DNA from: Deltaproteobacteria bacterium
Lineage (GTDB): Bacteria > Desulfobacterota > Binatia > UTPRO1
Assembly (NCBI GenBank): GCA_020852955.1
Contig: JADYZW010000045.1
Span: forward strand, 22,151-86,150
Direction: 5' to 3'
Length of the DNA stretch: 64,000 bases
The position numbers were made by a program, and so were the translations under genes. Shown piece by piece: positions 8,363-14,932 of this stretch (positions are counted from its first letter, which is position 1; each line of letters begins with the position of its first letter). The notes beneath the pieces are model-generated. The model worked only from the letters and a program-made list of their open reading frames with translations, was not told the origin of the DNA and searched no databases.

Positions 8363-9499
8363 GTGGAGGGCGCCGACACTTCCGGCTTTCGGGTGGAGCG
8401 GATCGATCTCGCGGGGGGCCGTTCGGCGCTGCGCTTCGTCGGCGAGCTCCGGTTCCGCGAGTGCTTCGACGCCTGGGGCCGGGTGCGTGAGCTGCTCGCG
8501 CCGGCGCCCCCCCGTCTCGAGCTCGACGTGTCGGGGCTCGAAGGCATGGACGGCGGCGCGACCGCGCTCCTGCTCGAGCTCCGCAGCGAGGCCGCGGCGG
8601 CGGGGAGCGACGCCGCGATCGTCGGCGCTGCGGGCCGCGTCCAGAGCATGCTCGAGCTCTACGGCGGCCACCCGCGGCGGCCGAGCCTGCTGGCGCCGCC
8701 CGCGACGATCGGCATCCTCGAGCAGATCGGGCAGGAGACCCGCAGCCTCCTGAACGAGAGCAACGCGCTCGATTTCGTCGGCGACACGCTGCTCGCGGGC
8801 GCGCAGGCGGCGCGGCGCCCGGGCCGCGTCAACTGGCGCGCCGTGCCGCGCCTGATGGAGCGCGCGGGCGCCGACGGCATCCCGATCGTGCTCATGATCA
8901 ACTTCCTGGTGGGCCTGGTGACCGGCTTCCAGGCGGCGCTCCAGCTCGAGCAGTTCGGCGCCAACATCTTCGTCGCCGACCTGGTCGGCCTCTCGGTGAC
9001 CCGCGAGCTCGCGCCGCTCATGACGGCGATCATCATCGCCGGCCGCTCGGGCGCGGCGTTCTCGGCCGAGATCGGGACCATGCGCGTCTCGGAGGAGATC
9101 GACGCGCTCCGGACGCTCGGCCTCGATCCCTTCCACTTCCTGGTGTTCCCGCGCGTGCTCGCGCTCACGCTGGTGGCGCCGCTGCTCACGATCCTCGCCG
9201 ACGTGATCGGCATCCTCGGCGGCCTCCTGGTGGCGATGTTCAGCCTCGACCTCACCTTCCACGCGTATCTCGCCGAGACCGAGAAGGCGCTCGATCTCTT
9301 CGACGTCTTCTCCGGGATCCTGAAGAGCGCGGTGTTCGGCCTGAACGTCGCCCTCATCGCCTGCCAGCGCGGCCTCGCGACGCGCGGCGGCGCGGAGGGC
9401 GTCGGCCGCGCGACCACGTCCGCGGTCGTCACCAGTCTCTTCGCGATCGTCGTCGTCGACGCGATCTTCACGGTGATCTTCCATGCCTTCGGCCGCTGA
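8363..9499 (+). CDS. mlaE: MlaE-type ABC permease with N-terminal STAS domain
   Basis: 378 aa from a GTG. Residues about 1-105 resemble a STAS/MlaB-like domain (LELDVSGLEGMDGGATALLLEL is its central strand-helix), and about 125-376 are the MlaE permease with MINFLVGLVTGFQAALQLEQFG, VTRELAPLMTAIIIAGRSG and EIGTMRVSEEIDALRTLGLDP, all family-typical. In E. coli the STAS protein MlaB is separate; here it is fused. The protein forms the membrane channel of an ABC system moving phospholipids between inner and outer membranes. It is the first gene of an operon with mlaF, mlaD and an auxiliary lipoprotein; neither MlaC nor MlaA is in the window. No Shine-Dalgarno is visible, consistent with the leaderless promoter. 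Confidence 0.92.
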   Translation: MEGADTSGFRVERIDLAGGRSALRFVGELRFRECFDAWGRVRELLAPAPPRLELDVSGLEGMDGGATALLLELRSEAAAAGSDAAIVGAAGRVQSMLELYGGHPRRPSLLAPPATIGILEQIGQETRSLLNESNALDFVGDTLLAGAQAARRPGRVNWRAVPRLMERAGADGIPIVLMINFLVGLVTGFQAALQLEQFGANIFVADLVGLSVTRELAPLMTAIIIAGRSGAAFSAEIGTMRVSEEIDALRTLGLDPFHFLVFPRVLALTLVAPLLTILADVIGILGGLLVAMFSLDLTFHAYLAETEKALDLFDVFSGILKSAVFGLNVALIACQRGLATRGGAEGVGRATTSAVVTSLFAIVVVDAIFTVIFHAFGR

Positions 9500-9512
9500 C
9501 GCCCGTCCGACG

Positions 9513-10238
9513 ATGATCGAAGTCGAGCGGCTGACGATCGGGTACGGCGAGCGCGTCGTGCTCGAGCGCCTCGACTTCACGATCGCGCGCGGCCAGGTGT
9601 TCGCGATCCTCGGCGGCAGCGGGTGCGGCAAGTCGACGCTACTCCGCCACCTGATCGGCCTCGAGGCGCCGATGGGCGGGGCGATCCGCATCGCCGGCGC
9701 GCCGCCGGTCCAGGAAGCCGGGCCGCCCGCCTACGGCGTGCTCTTCCAGTCGGGCGCGCTCTTCGGATCGATGACGCTCGCCGAGAACGTCGCGCTGCCG
9801 CTCCGCACGTGGACGACCCTCGATCCGCAGGCCGTCGACACGATCGTCCGCGCCAAGCTCCGGCTCGTCGGCCTCGAGGGCTTCGAGAACCACCTCCCGG
9901 CGGAGATCTCGGGCGGCATGAAGAAGCGGGCCGGCATCGCGCGCGCGCTCGCGCTCGACCCGCCGCTGCTCTTCCTGGACGAGCCGTCGGCCGGCCTCGA
10001 CCCGGTGAGCTCCGTCGAGCTCGACCAATTGCTCTTGACGCTGAACCGGAGCCTCGGCATGACCACCGTCATCGTCACGCACGAGCTGCAGAGCATCTTC
10101 GCGGTCGCCGACGCCTGCATCATGCTGGACCGTGGGGCGCGCGGCATCATCGCGCGCGGCCATCCTGCCGAGCTCCGCGACCACAGCGGCGACGCGCGCG
10201 TCCGCGCCTTCTTCAACCGCTTGCCCTCGGCGACCTGA
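9513..10238 (+). CDS. mlaF: MlaF-type ABC transporter ATPase
   Basis: 241 aa from the ATG at 9513; an in-frame ATG at 9483, overlapping mlaE by 17 bp, would add 10 residues. Walker A is GGSGCGKST, the signature is SGGMKKRAGIARALAL (the KKR variant typical of Mla/MCE ATPases) and Walker B is LLFLDEPSAGLDP, followed by an H-loop in VIVTHELQS. It energises the MlaE permease from the cytoplasmic side. It sits between mlaE and mlaD, and its stop overlaps the mlaD start (TGATG). Confidence 0.94.
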   Translation: MIEVERLTIGYGERVVLERLDFTIARGQVFAILGGSGCGKSTLLRHLIGLEAPMGGAIRIAGAPPVQEAGPPAYGVLFQSGALFGSMTLAENVALPLRTWTTLDPQAVDTIVRAKLRLVGLEGFENHLPAEISGGMKKRAGIARALALDPPLLFLDEPSAGLDPVSSVELDQLLLTLNRSLGMTTVIVTHELQSIFAVADACIMLDRGARGIIARGHPAELRDHSGDARVRAFFNRLPSAT

Positions 10239-11140
10239 TGGCGACCACCGCCGCCAACAACTGGAAGCTCGGCCTGTTCGTGGTGCTCGGCGTGCTCCTC
10301 ATGCTGGCCGCCCTCTTCTGGCTCGGAGCCCGGCGCTTCCAGCGCACCTCCTTCCCGGCGGTGAGCTACTTCGACGAATCGGTGCAGGGGCTCGACGTCG
10401 GCTCTCCGGTCAAGTTCCGCGGCGTCACGGTCGGGAACGTCGCCGACATCACGATCGCGCCGGACCATCGCCACGTCCAGGTGACTTCCGACATCTACCT
10501 CGACGCGATCCAGCGGCTCGGACTCGGCGACCGGGCGCCGCGCGCGGGGGAGGAGTTCATGAATCCGCTCCTGCGCATGCAGCTCGTGTCGGCGGGCATC
10601 ACGGGCGTGCGGTTCCTCCAGACCGACTTCTTCCATCCCGGCCGGTACCCGGAACCGACGCTGCCGTTCCAGGCGCCGTGGAATTACATCCCCTCGGTCC
10701 CCTCGACGCTGAAGAGCGTCGGCGATACGGCCATGGAGGTCGTGAACCGCCTCCCCGACATCGAGACGCGCATCAGCGAGACGCTCGCGACCATGAACGC
10801 CGCGCTCGGGTCGTTCGACCGGTTCGTGACGGACCTGCGGAGCGACGACGGCTCGTTCGACCGTCTGCTCGTCCAGCTCCGGACGACGGCGACGGGCGTC
10901 GGGAGCGAGATCGCGGCGGCCAGGCTCCCGGAGACGACGGCGTCCATCCGCTCGGCGGCGGGAACCGTCGCGACCGCGGCGTCGAGCTTCGGCGAGATGC
11001 GCGAGGACCTCGAGGCCAGCCTCGCCGCGCTGCGCGAGACGCTCGACTCGGTCCGCACCGTCGCGGACTCGCTGGAGCGCGACCCGAGCGCCCTCCTGCG
11101 CGGCCCCCGGCCGGACGGGCCGCCCGAGGCGACCAAGTGA
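10238..11140 (+). CDS. mlaD: MlaD-type MCE-domain substrate-binding protein
   Basis: 300 aa. One N-terminal membrane anchor (about 11-31, LFVVLGVLLMLAALFWLGA) is followed by an MCE domain (about 38-125) with VQGLDVGSPVKFRGVTVGNV, the family hallmark. Residues about 165-285 are low-complexity helical, as in longer MCE proteins whose helices extend across the periplasm. Family role: periplasmic lipid-binding subunit tethered to the inner membrane, associated with MlaEF. The start overlaps the mlaF stop by one base (TGATG), and the 3' end overlaps the next start by 4 bp (GTGA), so the operon is tightly coupled. Confidence 0.93.
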   Translation: MATTAANNWKLGLFVVLGVLLMLAALFWLGARRFQRTSFPAVSYFDESVQGLDVGSPVKFRGVTVGNVADITIAPDHRHVQVTSDIYLDAIQRLGLGDRAPRAGEEFMNPLLRMQLVSAGITGVRFLQTDFFHPGRYPEPTLPFQAPWNYIPSVPSTLKSVGDTAMEVVNRLPDIETRISETLATMNAALGSFDRFVTDLRSDDGSFDRLLVQLRTTATGVGSEIAAARLPETTASIRSAAGTVATAASSFGEMREDLEASLAALRETLDSVRTVADSLERDPSALLRGPRPDGPPEATK

Positions 11141-11778
11141 TCGCGCGCCGCCGCGCCGCCGCACTGGCGTGCGCCCTCGCGGCCGTCGCATCGCACGGCT
11201 GCCTCTTCCGCAGCGCCGAGCCGCCGCGCTTCTATCGGCCCGCGTCGGCGGCGCTCGACGACGCCGGGGACGACGCGCGCGTCCCGACGGCCGCGGGAGC
11301 GCCGCTCCGGCTCGGCAGCGTCCGCAGCGCCCCGTTTCTCCGCGAACGCGTCGTGTGGCGCGCCTCGCCGGTCGAGTACGGCCTCTACGACCAGCGCCGC
11401 TGGTTCGAGCTGCCGAGCCGCTACGTGCGCCGCGCCCTCGTCGCGACGCTGCGGACGACGCCCGGCGTCCGCCTCGTGCAGGAGGCGACGGCGGCGCTCC
11501 TCGACGTCGAGGTGCTCGCGTTCGACGAGGCGCTCGCCCCGGCGCACGAGGCCCACGTCGCCCTCGCCGTCACGCTGCGCAACGGCGCCGACGTGCGGCT
11601 CGACCGCGTGTTCTCCGCCAAGGCGCCGATCGCGCGCGCCGAGGGCGGCGCGATGGCCGAGGCCATGGGACGCGCGCTCGACGAGGCAACGCGGCGGGCG
11701 GCGGCGGCCGCCGCGGCCGCCCTCGCCGCGCAGCCCGGGAGCCGTTCCCGCCTTGACGCTCGGGGGGGCCTCCCCTAA
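11137..11778 (+). CDS. ABC-type transport auxiliary lipoprotein (PqiC/LptE-like family)
   Basis: 213 aa from the GTG at 11137, overlapping mlaD by GTGA. An N-terminal hydrophobic stretch ends in VASHGC, a weak lipobox. RFYRP near residue 35 and the stretch RSAPFLRERVVWRASPVEYGLYD resemble the ABC-type transport auxiliary lipoprotein component (PqiC-like), which commonly sits last in MCE operons and is thought to link the MCE protein to the outer membrane. LLDVEVLAFDEAL with downstream Arg/Ala-rich helices fits that fold. The reading is from context and weak motifs, so the exact family is less certain than for the other operon members. Confidence 0.75.
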   Translation: MIARRRAAALACALAAVASHGCLFRSAEPPRFYRPASAALDDAGDDARVPTAAGAPLRLGSVRSAPFLRERVVWRASPVEYGLYDQRRWFELPSRYVRRALVATLRTTPGVRLVQEATAALLDVEVLAFDEALAPAHEAHVALAVTLRNGADVRLDRVFSAKAPIARAEGGAMAEAMGRALDEATRRAAAAAAAALAAQPGSRSRLDARGGLP

Positions 11779-11781
11779 CGT
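11753..11781 (+). promoter_or_regulatory. Putative promoter for the GT4 gene, inside the upstream ORF
   Basis: TTGACG (11753-11758), 17-nt spacer, TAACGT (11776-11781). The -10 uses the TAA stop of the lipoprotein gene and ends 13 nt before the ATG at 11795. Confidence 0.5.
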
Positions 11782-11794
11782 CGACGACTCCCGC

Positions 11795-12991
11795 ATGGCG
11801 CCGCATCGCATTCTCTTCGTCGAGGCCAGCGTCGGCGGCGTGCTCGGCGGGTCGCTCACGGGCATCCTCCAGCTGATCGATCGCCTCGATCGCGCCCGCT
11901 TCGCGCCCTCGCTCCTCCTCTACCAGGAGAAGGAGATCGTCCCGCAGCTCGAGGCCGCGGGCGTGCCGGTGTCGGTGCTGTCGCCGCAGCCGGGGTGGCT
12001 TCCCGACGGCGACCGCGGCCGCGGCGGGCGCGCGTGGCTCAGGGTGAAGGAGATCCCGACCGTCGTGCTGCCGCGCGCGCAGGCGGTCGGCGCGCACCTG
12101 CGGCGCGCGCGCCCCGACATCGTCTACCTCGCGAACGGCGTCGCGCCGAATCTCGACGCCCTCGTCGCCGCCGCCCGCGCCGGCGTCCCGGCCCTCGTCC
12201 ACGAGAAGGGCTACCGCCGCATCGGTCCGCGCGAGCGCTTCATGTCGCGCTGGATCGACGTGTTCGTCGGCATGACCGATCTCGTGACCGCCCATGCGAA
12301 GCGGCGGGGCGTGCGCGCGCGCCGCCATCTCACCGTCTACGACGGCATCGATTGCGCGCGCTTCGCCCCCGGCGGCGGCGCGGCGGTGCGACGCGAGCTC
12401 GGGATCCCCGCCGACGCGCCGGTGGTCGGCATCGTCGGCCACATCCAGGGCTGGAAGGGCCAGGACCTCGTCGTCCAGGCGCTGGCGCTGCTCCGCGACC
12501 GCCATCCCGACCTGCGCTGCCTGGTCGTCGGCGGCGTCCACCGGCAGGGCGGCGCGTACGCGGAACGCCTGCGGCAGCGCATCGTCGACGAGCGCCTCGA
12601 GCGCCGGGTGCTCCTCGTCGGCGCGCGTCGCGACGTCGCCGCGTGCCTCGACGCCATGGACGTCGCGATCCACGCCTCGACCAACCCCGAGCCCTTCGGC
12701 CGCGTGCTGATCGAGGCCATGGCGCTCGCGCGCCCGCTCGTGGCGCCGCGCGAAGGCGGCCCGCTCGAGATCGTCGTCGACGGCGAGACCGGCACCCTCG
12801 TCCCGCCCCGCGACGCGGGCGCGCTCGCGGCCGGAATCGAGCGGCTCATCCTCGATCCGGATCTCAGGCGGCGGATGGGCGCCGCGGGACGCGCGCGCGT
12901 CGAGGCCGTCTTCGACATCCGCCACCACGTACGGACGATGGAGGCGATCTGCGAGGAGATGCTGGCGCACCGGCGGCGCGTCGCCGCCTGA
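11795..12991 (+). CDS. Glycosyltransferase family 4 (GT-B)
   Basis: 398 aa. N-terminal Rossmann half begins RILFVEASVGGVLGGSLTGI (donor/acceptor loop with Gly-rich turn). The C-terminal half has VVGIVGHIQGWKGQDLVVQAL and NPEPFGRVLIEAMALARPLVA, the E-x7-E nucleotide-sugar motif of GT4 retaining enzymes. Family members transfer sugars from nucleotide donors to lipid or polysaccharide acceptors at the cytoplasmic membrane face; donor and acceptor cannot be read here. The ATG at 11795 is preferred to the upstream TTG because it begins the family-typical strand and sits behind a good promoter. It follows the Mla operon but looks independently expressed. Confidence 0.9.
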   Translation: MAPHRILFVEASVGGVLGGSLTGILQLIDRLDRARFAPSLLLYQEKEIVPQLEAAGVPVSVLSPQPGWLPDGDRGRGGRAWLRVKEIPTVVLPRAQAVGAHLRRARPDIVYLANGVAPNLDALVAAARAGVPALVHEKGYRRIGPRERFMSRWIDVFVGMTDLVTAHAKRRGVRARRHLTVYDGIDCARFAPGGGAAVRRELGIPADAPVVGIVGHIQGWKGQDLVVQALALLRDRHPDLRCLVVGGVHRQGGAYAERLRQRIVDERLERRVLLVGARRDVAACLDAMDVAIHASTNPEPFGRVLIEAMALARPLVAPREGGPLEIVVDGETGTLVPPRDAGALAAGIERLILDPDLRRRMGAAGRARVEAVFDIRHHVRTMEAICEEMLAHRRRVAA

Positions 12992-13017
12992 TCACCGAGC
13001 GGCGGCGGGCGCGCGGG

Positions 13018-13416
13018 TCAGCGCCCGGCGCGCGGCGTGGCGCGCCCGAGGAGCCGCGAGAAGAGCGGACGGTTGCGAGCGACGATCCGGTAGCCGGCCT
13101 CGACGGCCCAGACGAACGGCGGCAGTCCGGCGAAGCGCGCGACCCGCGGCCACCCTACCCGCTCGAGCACGAAGAGGCAGGCGCGTCCCGCGCGGAGCCA
13201 GCGCCCGTCGGTCGTGCGGACGTGAACGGCGTCGCGGCAGGCCGCCGCGAGCGCGGGCGTGAGCGGCGGATCCGGAAGCTCCTGGTAGGGTACGGCCTCG
13301 AAGCGGCGGTCGCGATCGCGTGCGAGCGCCCACGCGACGGCGCGCCGGCAGAAGCCGCAGCGCCCGTCCCAGACGATCCAGTGCCGACCCGGGTCCACTC
13401 GCCGCGAAGCTAGCAC
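13018..13416 (-). CDS. DCC-family thiol-disulfide oxidoreductase-like protein (DUF393)
   Basis: 132 aa. The N-terminal WIVWDGRCGFCRRAVAWALARD matches the DGxCxxC hallmark of the DCC/DUF393 family, a thioredoxin-like group with predicted disulfide activity. RACLFVLERVGWPRVARFAGLPP is the usual helical second half. The protein has no signal peptide and is probably cytoplasmic. The gene is convergent with the GT4 gene and divergent from the AmpG-like transporter. Substrate is unknown in the family. Confidence 0.82.
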   Translation of the reverse strand: MLASRRVDPGRHWIVWDGRCGFCRRAVAWALARDRDRRFEAVPYQELPDPPLTPALAAACRDAVHVRTTDGRWLRAGRACLFVLERVGWPRVARFAGLPPFVWAVEAGYRIVARNRPLFSRLLGRATPRAGR

Positions 13417-13540
13417 GCGCGGTCCGGCCCCACACCGCGCGCGGCGGCGGCGCGCGCCGCGGCCTCGCGGCGCGACCCGCGGCGGCGCGCGGCGCTCGAG
13501 CCTCGCGGCGCCGCGCGCGTTCTGGTAGCTCGCCGAGGCG

Positions 13541-14749
13541 GTGTCGACGCGGCGGAAGCTCTGGTGGATCGCCCTCCTCTATTTCGCGGAGGGCATGCCG
13601 ATGGGGATCGTCGTCGACACCCTGCCGGTGTATCTCCGCGCGCACGGGGTCTCGCTCGCCGCGATCGGCGTCTTCTCGTCGCTGACCGTGCCGTGGACCC
13701 TGAAGCCGCTCTGGGCGCCGCTCGTCGACCGCTTCGGCGACCGGCGCCACTGGATCGCGGCGGCGCTGTCGCTGATGGCGCTCGCGACCTTCGCGATGCC
13801 GTTCGCCGATCCCGCGGCGCCGGGCGCGCTGCTGGTGGCCGCCGTCCTCCTGCTCACGTTCGCGGGCGCAACCCAGGACATCGCGATCGACGCGTACACG
13901 ATCGGCCTGCTCGCGCCCGGCGAGGAGGGCGTCGGCAACGGCGTGCGAGTCTCGGCCTATCGCGCCGCGCTCGTCGCGAGCGGCGGCGGCCTTCTCCTCC
14001 TCGCCGGCCGCGCCGGCTGGCCGCTCGCCTTCGAGCTCGCGGGGTTGATCTTCGCGGCCCTGGCGATGCTCGCGCTCCGGGCGCCGCACGTGCCGGTGGT
14101 CCGCCAACCGGTCGCGGCGTGGACGCGCGCGTTCGTCGCCTGGCTCGCCCGTCCGGGCGCGGGCGCGGTGCTGGTCTTCATCGTCCTCTACAAGCTCGCC
14201 GACGTGAGCATGGGGCCGATGGTGAAGCCGTTCTGGCTCGACAGCGGACTCAGCGTCGACGACATCGCGCTCGTCTCCACGACGGCGGGCGTCGCGCTCA
14301 CCGTGGTCGGCGCGCTCGTCGGCGGCGCGTTCACGTCGCGCTACGGGATCTTCCGCGGGCTCTGGGTGCTCGGGCTCCTGCAGGCCGCCTCGAATCTGGC
14401 GTACGCGGGGGCCGCGGCGGCCGGCGGCGGGCGGCCGGCGATCTACGCCGCCTCGATGCTCGAGAGCTTCACCGGCGGCCTCGGCACCGCGCCCTTCCTC
14501 GCGTTTCTCATGCACGTCTGCGACCGCGAGCAAGCTGCCACGCAATATGCGTTGCTCTCTGCGTTGTTCGGGCTGACGCGTTCGGTGAGCGCGCCCTTCA
14601 CGGGGTTCGGCGCGGCGCACTTCGGCTACACGGGCTACTTCGCGCTCACGGGCGCGCTGGCCCTGCCGGCGTACGCGCTCCTGCCCTGGATCCGGTCGTG
14701 GATCCACGACCGCACGCCGCATCGCGCCATCGCGGACAGTACCCCTTGA
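13541..14749 (+). CDS. AmpG-like MFS transporter
   Basis: 402 aa, 12 hydrophobic helices expected. The start of the first transmembrane domain, LLYFAEGMPMGIVVDTLPVYL, and IGVFSSLTVPWTLKPLWAPLVDRFG match the AmpG/PAT family, as does GATQDIAIDAYTIGLL. AmpG imports anhydro-muropeptides for peptidoglycan recycling; related eukaryotic proteins move acetyl-CoA, so the substrate is not certain. The GTG start follows a TAGCTC -10-like box by 9 nt. The stop TGA lies inside a TTGACA, but no good -10 follows that copy. Transcription is plus strand into a 183-bp spacer before the Cys-rich family. Confidence 0.85.
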   Translation: MSTRRKLWWIALLYFAEGMPMGIVVDTLPVYLRAHGVSLAAIGVFSSLTVPWTLKPLWAPLVDRFGDRRHWIAAALSLMALATFAMPFADPAAPGALLVAAVLLLTFAGATQDIAIDAYTIGLLAPGEEGVGNGVRVSAYRAALVASGGGLLLLAGRAGWPLAFELAGLIFAALAMLALRAPHVPVVRQPVAAWTRAFVAWLARPGAGAVLVFIVLYKLADVSMGPMVKPFWLDSGLSVDDIALVSTTAGVALTVVGALVGGAFTSRYGIFRGLWVLGLLQAASNLAYAGAAAAGGGRPAIYAASMLESFTGGLGTAPFLAFLMHVCDREQAATQYALLSALFGLTRSVSAPFTGFGAAHFGYTGYFALTGALALPAYALLPWIRSWIHDRTPHRAIADSTP

Positions 14750-14782
14750 CATAGGAAAAGCGTAGATTTTCCAATTATTTTC

Positions 14783-14812
14783 TTGACAAGCTTTCCGGCG
14801 CTGACTTACGCT
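14783..14812 (+). promoter_or_regulatory. Promoter of Cys-rich family gene A
   Basis: TTGACA (14783-14788) - N18 - TACGCT (14807-14812), preceded by an AT-rich stretch. The spacing and boxes match those before three other family members. It leaves a leader of about 115 nt with an AAGGAGGG ribosome site 6-7 nt before the ATG at 14933. Confidence 0.7.
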
Positions 14813-14932
14813 TTGCGCTGAGTCGAAGATCCCCGAGTGCCGGGACGTGCCGTTGCTTGCCGCTCGCAGTGCCGTGAGTCGTTGCAGCTCGAAGATCGGT
14901 ACCCCCGCAAACCTTTGAAGGAGGGTTGAGTC

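Noticed and set aside
14746..14768. First TTGACA upstream of gene A as a promoter
   Set aside because: It overlaps the stop codon of the transporter and has no -10 at 16-19 nt; the second TTGACA at 14783 fits.
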